Below, in pieces: positions 40,703 to 49,304 of a stretch of DNA of 50,882 bases. Source of the stretch: Lachnospiraceae bacterium (GTDB lineage Bacteria; Bacillota; Clostridia; Lachnospirales; Lachnospiraceae); contig JAEEIN010000126.1 in assembly GCA_016281385.1 (NCBI GenBank), forward strand, positions 1-50,882. Direction: 5' to 3'. Positions within the stretch are counted from its first letter, which is position 1; each line of letters begins with the position of its first letter. A program made the position numbers and the translations under genes. The notes beneath the pieces are model-generated. The model searched no databases and had not been told where the DNA came from. It worked only from the letters and a program-made list of their open reading frames with translations.

Positions 40703-41797
40703 CTAAAAAATCCTGATAACAAGAAGCAGAATACCGTGTATCAGCGTTGCCCCGTAGAACAAAGCGGCAAATCTGTAAAAACCTTCGTGTTCATCACAGA
40801 TCTTTGTCAAAAGCTTTATTGAAAGAACGTTGTTTAAGATCATTATCCCAAAAGCGGATCTGTCGGGGAAATGGGGAGAAAGAAGCATCGCACCGTAAGC
40901 AAGTACAGCCGTGATAAAAAGTATCATCTCCTCCGCTTCAAATTCCTTCTTTAATCCGAAATGCCAGACAGAAAACAGGAATGCAAACATAAGAAATGAA
41001 GGGAACAAAAATGAGCATCCCCCGGTAAGCATTGAAATGAACCTTGTCTTGATCATCTCCGTAAATGAGCTTTCCTCGGCAAACTGGCTTCGTACGAAAT
41101 TGCCGGGAGCAAGTATGCAAAGAGCGCTTCCGACAAAGGAAGCTGCCATACCTTCGATCATCCAAAGCTTCGGGCGCAGCCCCTTCTTTTTCCAAAGATA
41201 CAGGACCGTCATAAGGGCAAGACAGAAGGAGGCGGGGCCCATGTTTTCATTGCTCCAGCCGGTGATGAGACCCAGAGGAATGATCCAAATGGCAATCCCC
41301 GGAAACTCCCTTTCCGTATCTATGGACGAAATATAAACATACATAAATCCGAGGATCCATACCGTCGAATAGAGATAATTTACAGATCCCGACTGCCAGA
41401 ACATGCTGTATTGGATGTTTGGATTAAAAGCGATCAAAAGGGAAGATGCAAGGGCGAAAGAAAATCCTCGTTGTTCCTTCTTTATAAAAATGCTGCACAT
41501 ATATGCAAGAAGAAGGGTAACAAAAAGATTTATCACATCAGCGATCATGGGCCCGGTCATAAGAACAAGCTGCAATAAAGCATGTGTCATGCTGCGACCG
41601 CCCCAGTTTTGGTAATGCCAGATCTGACTTTCAAGCACATCCCCGATACCCTGCAGGGGCCTTCCCGTTGCGAGATTTGTGGAATACCACAGGTCGTCCA
41701 TCATAAAGGGCGTATCACAATGATAAACAAACTCCAAAAGAAGAAGGGGAAGCAGGCTCACCATATATATTAAGGAAGAGAGCTTTTTGTTTTTCAT
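40703..41797 (-). CDS. DUF6056-like polytopic membrane protein
   Basis: Membrane protein of 364 residues with about ten hydrophobic segments. The N-terminal luminal loop CDTPFMMDDLWYSTNL holds an acidic DD pair like those that GT-C glycosyltransferases and the DUF6056 family carry after their first membrane segment, and HYQNWGGRSMTHALLQL follows. A lipid-linked sugar transfer role is possible but unproven. The start at 41797 gives a normal MKNKK lead but no ribosome site; a TTG at 41833 with AAGG upstream would add twelve residues. It heads the operon leading to tatD-rsmA-exoA. Confidence 0.6.
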   Translation of the reverse strand: MKNKKLSSLIYMVSLLPLLLLEFVYHCDTPFMMDDLWYSTNLATGRPLQGIGDVLESQIWHYQNWGGRSMTHALLQLVLMTGPMIADVINLFVTLLLAYMCSIFIKKEQRGFSFALASSLLIAFNPNIQYSMFWQSGSVNYLYSTVWILGFMYVYISSIDTEREFPGIAIWIIPLGLITGWSNENMGPASFCLALMTVLYLWKKKGLRPKLWMIEGMAASFVGSALCILAPGNFVRSQFAEESSFTEMIKTRFISMLTGGCSFLFPSFLMFAFLFSVWHFGLKKEFEAEEMILFITAVLAYGAMLLSPHFPDRSAFGIMILNNVLSIKLLTKICDEHEGFYRFAALFYGATLIHGILLLVIRIF

Positions 41798-41843
41798 AAG
41801 AACAAATATAACCGAAAGAGCGCATATAATCAAGAAGTGTACC

Positions 41844-41873
41844 TTGCACCCACGGTGGTTTTTATGTTATAAA
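41844..41873 (+). promoter_or_regulatory. Promoter of the DHH phosphoesterase - TIR gene pair
   Basis: -35 TTGCAC (41844-41849), 18-base spacer, -10 TATAAA (41868-41873) with a TG extension. The leader begins with a small GTAAGC-CTTC-GCTTAC hairpin (41882-41897) ahead of the start at 41935. Confidence 0.6.
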
Positions 41874-41934
41874 TTGTATTCGTAAGCCTTCGCTTACATA
41901 TATAAATAAGAAACGTTTTTCATTGGAGGAGCGT

Positions 41935-43437
41935 ATGCATTTAAAAGACCTGCTTAATTATTCTCAGGTAGTGGTTCAGTGCCACGACAATCCCGACGCA
42001 GACGCCATTGCCAGCGGCTTTGGTGTATATCTTTATTTAAAGGATCATGATATCCCCGTAAGATTCGTTTACGGCGGAAAGTTTCCCATACAGAAGAGCA
42101 ATCTTGTTCTTATGAAGGATACCTTCGACATTCCCATCGAGTATGTAAAGGATATCGGAAAGCCCGAGCTTTTGGTGACCGTTGACTGCCAGTACGGACA
42201 GGGTAATGTGCAGAAATTTGAAGCAAAGAATGTGGCTGTCATCGATCATCACAGAGTGACCGGTCCCCTTCCCGAGCTCAATGAGGTAAGGAGCAATATA
42301 GGTTCCTGTTCCACCATCGTCTGGGATATGCTGACTTATGAAGGCATTGACGTAAACGAGGACACGGATCTTGCTACCGCACTTTACTACGGACTTTTGA
42401 CAGATACAAACAACTTTGCGGAGCTGTCCCATCCTTTGGACCGCGACCTTCGGGACTATCTCAAATACAGAAGAAGCAATATCGCGTTGTTCAGAAACAG
42501 CAATCTTTCCCTTGAGGAATTAAAGATCGCCGGGGAAGCCATGGAAGGCTGCTCCTACAGCGAGACCCACAGATACGGATTTGTTGAAGCCAAGCCCTGC
42601 GATCCCAATATCTTAGGCGTAATAAGCGACACTCTTCTGGAAGTTCACGATGTTGACACCTGCCTTGTTTACAGCGTTCTTGCTTTCGGTATCAAGCTTT
42701 CCGTAAGAAGCTGTGTTAAGGAAGTCAAGGCAAACGAACTTGCGGGATATCTTACGGAGGGAGTCGGCTCCGGCGGCGGACATATCGACAAGGCCGGGGG
42801 CTTTATCGACAAGTCATCTCTTGACGAACTCAATGTCCCCTACACTCATGAAGGTATCGCTAAATTCCTTCTGGGACTTATGGATAAATATTTTGCCGAG
42901 ACGGAGATCATCTATGCCGCAACCTACGAGCAGGATCCCGCAGGCTTAAAGAAATATGTAAAGAACCGTCTTCATCTTGGATATGTGGATCCCCTTCTTC
43001 TTGTTCCCGAAGGAACCGCCACATATATCCGTACACTTGAAGGCGACCTGGATCTTGTGATCGATGATACCATCTACATCATGATCGGTATCGACGGCGA
43101 GATCTATCCCACAAAGAAAGCAAACTTTGAAAAGAACTACGAATACTCCGACGACCCCTACACCTTCCCCGGTGAGTACGAGCCTTCCATGAAGGATTCA
43201 AAGACCGGAAAGGCACTCTCCGTTGTAAAATACGCTAAGTCCTGCTATTCCACAGGTTCCGCTGCGATCCTGGCAAGGAAGCTTGATCACAGAGTAAAGG
43301 TCTTCACTTCCTGGGATGAAGAAAAGTATTATCTCGGAAAGCCCGGAGATTATCTGGCTGCCAGAGCCGACGATCCCAACGACGTTTACATCATCGCAGG
43401 TAACATTTTTGCACAATCCTATTCAGAGGCGGAATAA
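41935..43437 (+). CDS. DHH/DHHA1 phosphoesterase with C-terminal extension
   Basis: NrnA-like phosphodiesterase of 500 residues. The catalytic DHH domain has HDNPDADA (His17-Asp23), VTVDCQYG (Asp84), the DHH triad at 104-106 and YYGLLTDTNN (Asp157). The DHHA1 domain carries GSGGGHIDKAGGF near 280. Family members degrade nanoRNA, pAp or the linear products of cyclic dinucleotides. NrnA is about 320 residues; here about 170 extra residues follow, with KPGDYLAARADDPNDVYII near the end, of unknown role. The ATG start has GGAGG; an upstream in-frame TTG at 41923 would itself sit within that site. The TIR-domain gene begins six bases after its stop. Confidence 0.85.
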   Translation: MHLKDLLNYSQVVVQCHDNPDADAIASGFGVYLYLKDHDIPVRFVYGGKFPIQKSNLVLMKDTFDIPIEYVKDIGKPELLVTVDCQYGQGNVQKFEAKNVAVIDHHRVTGPLPELNEVRSNIGSCSTIVWDMLTYEGIDVNEDTDLATALYYGLLTDTNNFAELSHPLDRDLRDYLKYRRSNIALFRNSNLSLEELKIAGEAMEGCSYSETHRYGFVEAKPCDPNILGVISDTLLEVHDVDTCLVYSVLAFGIKLSVRSCVKEVKANELAGYLTEGVGSGGGHIDKAGGFIDKSSLDELNVPYTHEGIAKFLLGLMDKYFAETEIIYAATYEQDPAGLKKYVKNRLHLGYVDPLLLVPEGTATYIRTLEGDLDLVIDDTIYIMIGIDGEIYPTKKANFEKNYEYSDDPYTFPGEYEPSMKDSKTGKALSVVKYAKSCYSTGSAAILARKLDHRVKVFTSWDEEKYYLGKPGDYLAARADDPNDVYIIAGNIFAQSYSEAE

Positions 43438-43443
43438 AAAGAT

Positions 43444-46400
43444 ATGAAATATGATGCATTTATAAGCTACAGACATTCGGACCTTGATATGTATATCGCA
43501 AAAAAGGTCCACAAAGCCCTTGAGACCTTCAAGGTTCCCAGAAGCGTAGCAAAGAAAAGCGGTAAAAAGAAGATAAAGCGTGTGTTCAGAGATCAGGAAG
43601 AACTTCCCATCGGAAGCGACCTTGGCAACAACATCGCCGCTGCCCTTGAAGAGAGCGAATACCTGCTTGTTATATGCTCTCCCAGAACTCCCGAATCCTA
43701 CTGGGTTAAGCAGGAGATCACAAACTTTATCAAAATGCACGACAGAGAGCATGTTCTTGCGATCCTCATCGAAGGCGAGCCCAATGAATCCTTCCCGGAG
43801 GAACTTTTAAAGGACGAAAACGGAAATCCCGTCGAGCCCCTTGCAGCCGATGTCCGCGGAAGCAGCAGGTCGGAGATGAACAAGAAGTTCAAGACAGAGA
43901 TCATGCGTCTTGCGGCTCCCATCCTCAGCTGCACCTACGATGACCTTCGCCAGCGCCACAGAGAAAGAAGGATGAAGAAGATCATCGCTTCCGTTGCCAT
44001 TGCAGGATCCATCATATCTGCTCTCGGTATCGGCTTCGGTCTTTACAATGCAAAGATGGCTGCGGAGATCCGTAAAAACTATCAGGAAAAACAAAAAAAC
44101 CAGTCAAAATATCTTGCAGACACATCCCTCGACCTTCTTGAAAAGGGCGATCGAGAGGCAGCAGTACTGGTTGCTCTTTCCGCCCTTCCCGGCGAAGGAA
44201 ACGAAAGACCTTATACTCCTCAGGCCGAGTATGCTTTATGCGATGCCCTTTATATGTATGAAAGCGGCAATGAAATGCACGCCGATCGTCTTCTTCATCA
44301 TGACTTTATCGTAAGCAACTTCGAATACAGTGAAAACGGTGACTATGTTACCACGAAAGATACTGCGAATAATGTAACGCTATGGAGAGTCGAAGACGGC
44401 ACAAAGGTCGCAACCATAAATCCCATATATACAAGCGGGTCCTTTATCAGCCGCGTTTATTATGCAAATGTTATCAAAGACAGACTTGTTATATGTACCG
44501 GGGATGGTATCTTTTTCTATGACTTAGACGGAAATCCGACTTCAAGTATTCCAAGCGACGGATCCATAAACAATGCTTTCGCAAATCTCTCTACCGGCGA
44601 AATTTATGTATCAAGTGTCAATAACATAGATGTCTACGATGTATTAACGGAAGAAAAGTTAGCTTCTTATGCTCCCACAGATGGCGGAAAATTTACCAGC
44701 AGGCTCTATTTCAGCCCCGAGAGTAAATATATTGCCACAGCCGGTTACTCCGAAGAAGAAAATGATCCCGGATTCATATATCTCATCAGCAGAGAGACCG
44801 GCGAGATCTTTAACCTCGGTTCAAAGGCCAATTCATTTACCAATTTGTCCGTAAATGATAAGGGTGAACTCTTTTCCGTAGGATATTACGGGGATATCGT
44901 ATACACCGATGCAGAAGAAACCGAGTTATTCTTGGAAAAACACAAATTCGGAAATCCCGATCCCGTATGGGTTTATGATTTCAACGTCGCAAGAGCTCTT
45001 CTTTTTACATCCGCAAGTGAGTTAAAGATCCGAAGCTATGAAGATACGACGGTTCATAATGAAACCATATTTGCTTTGGCGACACACATTTATACTCTTG
45101 ATTCGGAAACCGGTGAACTGATCAACAAGATAACCGTTGCAAATCCCATAAAGAACCTTCTGATATCAAGCATTTCCGCCGCAGGATACGCAGCGGAAGA
45201 TAACGGAAATATAGATGTATATAACCTGACCACAGGTCTTCAGTATACTTCAGCTACCGTAATCATAGGACATGATATCGAAAAGATCGGATTAAAGAAC
45301 GGAGTATTGTGTGTTCAGGGATCCATGAGTCCCGATGTGGATCTTTACAAATATCATGAAGGTCCGGGAATGAAAGAGATCGTCAACAGCGATAACAGCA
45401 TTTCCCGCATTCTTGTTTCCGACGATGAAAGTTTCTATGCCATCAAGCACGGATACGGGTCCTCAGGAACCACCTTTGATTTCTATGATTCAAAAACCGA
45501 TGAAAAGAAAGGTTCTGTTGAAGTTTCGGAAGCGGGTTATGAGACATATTCAGGATTTATAAGCGATGAAGAATTCCTTTATGCCGAAAGCAGAGGCCGG
45601 ATGCTTGTTTATAATATCAGGACCGGAACAACCGAAGACTTTGAACTTATAAAGGATGAAAACTGCATTTTCGACGTATATTACGGAGAGGCAAAAATTT
45701 CTTCCGACAGAACAAAACTGTTCCTTTACTGGTCAAGCCAGTATTATGTTGCTGACATTCCCGCAAGAACGGTAAAACAGTATTCCGATAATTCCGGAAC
45801 AATAACCGGTATAGCTTCTTCCTGTATCACCAATGACGGAAAGCAGGTATATCTTGTTAAGGGTGACGAAACGGCTTTTGTTATGAATACAGAGGACGGT
45901 TCGATAGTTAAAACCTTACCGGATGATTATAAGATAACAAACGGAACCGATTCGGAACTGTCCCTTGTTATGAGTCCTTCCGAGAAATATCTGGCGGTTT
46001 GCTGCCGCGATGCCTGCATAAGGCTTTACGATATTGAATCGGGAGAGACCGTTGATGAGATCCCCTTTGTATCAACAGACTCACCTTTCATCAGATTTTC
46101 CGCTGATGAAAAGAAGCTGTTCTTACAGGGCGACGACTACTATTTCAGGATCTATAACCTGGAAACAAAAAGTTTTGATTACATCTCTTCTTTCCAGACA
46201 TACAAGGTTACTTTCCTCTATGAGAGCGAAGACGGAAAAACCGTATCTTACGGTACAATTCCGGCAATGGTCATTCTTGATGTTGAAGAAAAGGCAGAGC
46301 TTGCTTCCATCCCCGGCGGAGCCGCGTATATATCAAAGTATGAAAAGGTACTTTCAACATATCTCGGTAAGGCATATTCCTTCCCTCATGCTACACTTGA

Positions 46401-46482
46401 GGATCTGAAAGAAGAAGCAAAGAAGCAGTTCCCCGGCGCATCTCTTTCCGAAGATGACAAGATAAAGTATCACGTGGATTAA
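43444..46482 (+). CDS. TIR-domain membrane protein with C-terminal beta-propeller
   Basis: Predicted receptor of 1012 residues. Residues 3-165 are a TIR_2 domain: DAFISYRHSDLD, FRDQEELPIG, then ESYWVKQEI, in which Glu91 sits where the catalytic Glu of NAD-cleaving TIR domains such as SARM1 lies. A basic stretch (RHRERRMKK) leads to one membrane helix (about 179-201), and YLADTSLDLLEKGDREAA follows. From about 270 to the end it is WD40/PQQ-like propeller blades, for example YLAVCCRDACIRLYDIESG and FIRFSADEKKLFLQG. The TIR part is expected inside the cell and the propeller outside. The gene begins six bases after the DHH phosphoesterase with only a weak ribosome site, so coupling is likely. Defence or stress signalling is inference. 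Confidence 0.8.
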   Translation: MKYDAFISYRHSDLDMYIAKKVHKALETFKVPRSVAKKSGKKKIKRVFRDQEELPIGSDLGNNIAAALEESEYLLVICSPRTPESYWVKQEITNFIKMHDREHVLAILIEGEPNESFPEELLKDENGNPVEPLAADVRGSSRSEMNKKFKTEIMRLAAPILSCTYDDLRQRHRERRMKKIIASVAIAGSIISALGIGFGLYNAKMAAEIRKNYQEKQKNQSKYLADTSLDLLEKGDREAAVLVALSALPGEGNERPYTPQAEYALCDALYMYESGNEMHADRLLHHDFIVSNFEYSENGDYVTTKDTANNVTLWRVEDGTKVATINPIYTSGSFISRVYYANVIKDRLVICTGDGIFFYDLDGNPTSSIPSDGSINNAFANLSTGEIYVSSVNNIDVYDVLTEEKLASYAPTDGGKFTSRLYFSPESKYIATAGYSEEENDPGFIYLISRETGEIFNLGSKANSFTNLSVNDKGELFSVGYYGDIVYTDAEETELFLEKHKFGNPDPVWVYDFNVARALLFTSASELKIRSYEDTTVHNETIFALATHIYTLDSETGELINKITVANPIKNLLISSISAAGYAAEDNGNIDVYNLTTGLQYTSATVIIGHDIEKIGLKNGVLCVQGSMSPDVDLYKYHEGPGMKEIVNSDNSISRILVSDDESFYAIKHGYGSSGTTFDFYDSKTDEKKGSVEVSEAGYETYSGFISDEEFLYAESRGRMLVYNIRTGTTEDFELIKDENCIFDVYYGEAKISSDRTKLFLYWSSQYYVADIPARTVKQYSDNSGTITGIASSCITNDGKQVYLVKGDETAFVMNTEDGSIVKTLPDDYKITNGTDSELSLVMSPSEKYLAVCCRDACIRLYDIESGETVDEIPFVSTDSPFIRFSADEKKLFLQGDDYYFRIYNLETKSFDYISSFQTYKVTFLYESEDGKTVSYGTIPAMVILDVEEKAELASIPGGAAYISKYEKVLSTYLGKAYSFPHATLEDLKEEAKKQFPGASLSEDDKIKYHVD

Positions 46483-46586
46483 AGAAATAATTATGCTGTC
46501 CGGTATAACATAAATGCATAAAAATTTATTTCTGATGATAAAAAGGCTTTTCATATTCAAAAAGCTGTGATAATATTTAAAAAAGC

Positions 46587-46624
46587 TCACAGGTGAGACT
46601 TTTGTTCCCACCTGTGATTTTTTT
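46587..46624 (+). terminator. Terminator after the TIR gene, or attenuator in the symporter leader
   Basis: Stem TCACAGGTG/CACCTGTGA (46587-46595 with 46609-46617), 13-base loop, then seven Ts. It lies 105 bases after the TIR stop. A weak TTTTCA-N17-TAATAT promoter (46548-46576) just before it would make it part of the symporter leader. Confidence 0.8.
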
Positions 46625-46663
46625 AATATCGTGTTGTATACAATGATACAGGGAGGAACTATT

Positions 46664-48169
46664 ATGGTTGACATGATCGCTAAGATCAATGACGCCATCA
46701 ACGGCGTCGTTTGGGGATGGCCCGCACTTATCCTTTTGGGATTCGTCGGTATTTTAATGACCGTGATCACAAAGTTCTATCAGGTTTCCCATTTCGGACA
46801 CTGGTGGAAAAATACTCTTGGTGCCATCTTTAAGGACAAACACATCACAAGCCACACAACGGACAGGAGCATTTCTCAGTTTCAGTCTCTTTGTACCGCA
46901 CTTGCTGCTACCGTAGGAACCGGTAACATCGTAGGTGTTGCGGGGGCCATTGCCACAGGCGGTCCCGGAGCGGTTTTCTGGATGTGGCTCATCGCTTTCT
47001 TCGGAATGATGACCAACTTCTCCGAAAACGTACTTGGTATCCTTTATCGTCGTAAGGATGAAAAGGGCGAATGGCACGGCGGTGCAATGTATTATCTGCG
47101 GGACGGTCTCGGAGCAAAGAAGAACTGCAAAGCCATCGGTGCCGTTCTTGCATGGTTATTCTCTTTGTTCTGCCTGCTTGCCTCTTTCGGCATAGGTAAC
47201 ATGAGCCAGGTTAACTCCATGGTTTCCAATATAAACGGAGCCTTCGGTATACCCAAGATCGGTGTGGGCATTTTTCTTCTTCTGGCCGTAAGCCTTGTTG
47301 TCATCGGCGGACTTAAGAGAGTTGCTTCCATTACCGAGAAACTGGTTCCTTTCATGGTGATCCTTTATTTTATCGGTGCGATAATCATTATCCTTGCTCA
47401 CATAACTTCTATCCCCGCGATCTTCGTTGCCATCTTCAAGGGTGCTTTCTCCCTTAAAGCTGTTGCCGGCGGCGGATTCGGTGCAGGTATCGCACTTGCC
47501 ATGAAAATGGGATTTAAGCGCGGCGTTTTCTCAAACGAAGCAGGTCTCGGTTCATCAGTTATGGTTCACTCAAGTTCAAATGTTAAAGAGCCCGTAAGAC
47601 AGGGTATGTGGGGTATCTTCGAAGTATTTGCGGATACCATCATCGTATGTACCCTTACGGCTTTGGTGATCCTGGGCTCAGGTGCCATCGATCTTTCAAC
47701 AGGTGAAGCTTCGGCAGCAGTCCTTGATGAGATCGGCGGTTCTTCAAACCTTATGAGCTACGCCTTCAGTCAGCAGTTCGGTGTTATCGGTTCGGGATTC
47801 ATCGCCATTGCGATCCTTCTTTTCGCATACTCCACCGTTCTTGGATGGAGCCACTACGGAACAACCGCCTGTCGCTATCTTTTCGGTGAAAAGGGAGTAT
47901 GGCCTTACAGAATAATCTTTGTTCTTCTGGTTCTCGGCGGTTCCGTTATGGAAGCTCAGCTTGCATGGGATATTTCCGATACCTTCAACGGTCTCATGAT
48001 GATCCCCAACCTTATCGGTGTCATCGTTTTGGCGCCCCAGGTTGCGAAATGCACGAAGAACTATGTTGACCGTCACTTCCGCGATTCCAAGGAAGAGCCA
48101 ATGCTCTCCATGTTTAACGACGTACAGGATGCACAGGAAAAAGCCCTTGAAACAGAAGGCGACGAATAA
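46664..48169 (+). CDS. Sodium:alanine/glycine symporter (AGCS family)
   Basis: Polytopic transporter (501 residues, about ten membrane segments) that takes up alanine or glycine with sodium. Signature segments: ALAATVGTGNIVGVAGAIATGGPGAVFWMW, FSENVLGILYRRK, GVFSNEAGLGSSVMVH and STVLGWSHYGTTACRYLFG. The start ATG at 46664 is chosen for the GGAGG seven bases before it; a codon at 46631 in the same frame has none. Transcribed alone between two terminators. It lacks the glycine riboswitch often found upstream of such genes. Confidence 0.94.
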   Translation: MVDMIAKINDAINGVVWGWPALILLGFVGILMTVITKFYQVSHFGHWWKNTLGAIFKDKHITSHTTDRSISQFQSLCTALAATVGTGNIVGVAGAIATGGPGAVFWMWLIAFFGMMTNFSENVLGILYRRKDEKGEWHGGAMYYLRDGLGAKKNCKAIGAVLAWLFSLFCLLASFGIGNMSQVNSMVSNINGAFGIPKIGVGIFLLLAVSLVVIGGLKRVASITEKLVPFMVILYFIGAIIIILAHITSIPAIFVAIFKGAFSLKAVAGGGFGAGIALAMKMGFKRGVFSNEAGLGSSVMVHSSSNVKEPVRQGMWGIFEVFADTIIVCTLTALVILGSGAIDLSTGEASAAVLDEIGGSSNLMSYAFSQQFGVIGSGFIAIAILLFAYSTVLGWSHYGTTACRYLFGEKGVWPYRIIFVLLVLGGSVMEAQLAWDISDTFNGLMMIPNLIGVIVLAPQVAKCTKNYVDRHFRDSKEEPMLSMFNDVQDAQEKALETEGDE

Positions 48170-48190
48170 GAAAATCCTTCAGTTACTGCG

Positions 48191-48225
48191 AAGCGCTCCG
48201 CATTTTTTGGTGGGGCGCTTTTTTT
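48191..48225 (+). terminator. Terminator after the AGCS symporter
   Basis: Stem AAGCGCTCC/GGGGCGCTT (48191-48199 with 48212-48220, one G-U pair), then TTTTT to 48225. Confidence 0.82.
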
Positions 48226-48249
48226 GTGGATTTTATTAAAGATTTGGAA

Positions 48250-48255
48250 TATAAT
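48250..48255 (+). promoter_or_regulatory. Possible -10 box of the AraC-family gene
   Basis: TATAAT 42 bases before the start codon; no convincing -35 at 17 bases. TATACT at 48261-48266 is an alternative. Confidence 0.35.
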
Positions 48256-48297
48256 GAACCTATACTAAAATTGTAGAAAACTATTTCGGAGGAAACG

Positions 48298-49200
48298 ATG
48301 AATTCTCTTTTCGAATACAGCGACGCATTGAACGTACCCTATGAGGCTTTTTGTTATGACACAAATTACTGGGCTCTTCCCGTCCGGTCCCATTGGCATT
48401 ACTATGTGGAAGTGCTTTATGTGTTGGAAGGAAACCTTTTGCTTACCTGTGACAGTGAGGAGTTTATCTTAAGTCCCGATCAGATCTTTCTTTTTCCGCC
48501 TTCATCGGTTCATTCCATTTCCGCCGGCAGCGAAGGCCGCATCAGGTTCAATGTTTTAAAATTCGATTTAGGCCAGCTTGAATCAACGATCCACTCAACG
48601 GAGACAGGTAACCTGCGCTTTTCGGCCCTCTTCCCCGCAAGCATGCCCAAGACCGACGATTTCCTTCGCATCGACTTTTCCAAACCCGGCAAGGAAAAAG
48701 AAAAAGAACGTGCAAAAGCTTTGTTTGAAGGCTGCATAAGGGAAACCAACGGTCGTGATTTCGGCTATCTTTCCATCACCAGATCCTATCTCTGCGAACT
48801 CCTTATCCTTTATTTAAGAAGAAGAAGGTCCCTTGGACTTACCGTCAGAGAACCGGGTGAGACCGCCGAGTTTGAGATGAGTATCCACACCATCACAGAA
48901 TATATCGACGCACATTTGAGCGATGAATTAAAGGTTGAGGATCTTGCAAAGAAGTGCAACATGAGTTATTCCTACTTTGCTAAATGCTTTACCGAGCTTT
49001 ACGGCCAGTCCTGCAAGCACTACATTTCCTTTTTAAGACTTTGTAAGGCCGAGAACATGCTTCTTTTTACGGATTATGATCTTTCCTACATAAGTCAGGA
49101 AACCGGGTTCTGTGATTGCAGCCATCTGATCCATGCATTTAAGGAAAAAAACAAAGTTACACCCCATCAGTTCAGAAAGAATCGTTCCGGCGTAAATTAA
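48298..49200 (+). CDS. AraC-family transcriptional regulator with cupin sensor
   Basis: DNA-binding regulator of 300 residues. The N-terminal 1-130 is a cupin-like ligand-binding fold: VRSHWHYYVEVLYVLEGNL, ILSPDQIFLFPPSSVHSI. The C-terminal 195-300 is the two-helix-turn-helix AraC domain: DELKVEDLAKKCNMSYSYFAKCF, and YDLSYISQETGFCDCSHLIHAFKE, ending VTPHQFRKN. The start ATG follows GGAGG at a seven-base spacing. It may control its neighbours, the symporter or ilvE, or distant sugar genes; nothing in the sequence decides. Ligand is probably a sugar by family habit. Confidence 0.9.
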   Translation: MNSLFEYSDALNVPYEAFCYDTNYWALPVRSHWHYYVEVLYVLEGNLLLTCDSEEFILSPDQIFLFPPSSVHSISAGSEGRIRFNVLKFDLGQLESTIHSTETGNLRFSALFPASMPKTDDFLRIDFSKPGKEKEKERAKALFEGCIRETNGRDFGYLSITRSYLCELLILYLRRRRSLGLTVREPGETAEFEMSIHTITEYIDAHLSDELKVEDLAKKCNMSYSYFAKCFTELYGQSCKHYISFLRLCKAENMLLFTDYDLSYISQETGFCDCSHLIHAFKEKNKVTPHQFRKNRSGVN

Positions 49201-49238
49201 GCCTTTGTTCTATTTATAATATAGTATGCATTGTTTTA

Positions 49239-49267
49239 TTGACTTTTTGCGGGAATGATACCATAAT
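49239..49267 (+). promoter_or_regulatory. Sigma-A-type promoter of ilvE
   Basis: -35 TTGACT (49239-49244), 17-base spacer, -10 CATAAT (49262-49267). Start near 49274, leader about 31 bases containing a GGAGAT ribosome site. Confidence 0.8.
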
Positions 49268-49304
49268 AATGCTCATAAAAATACAGAAAAGGAGATAACT
49301 GATC

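Noticed and set aside
46483-46663. Glycine riboswitch upstream of the AGCS symporter
   Set aside because: Too short and no tandem aptamer pattern; only a simple hairpin is present.
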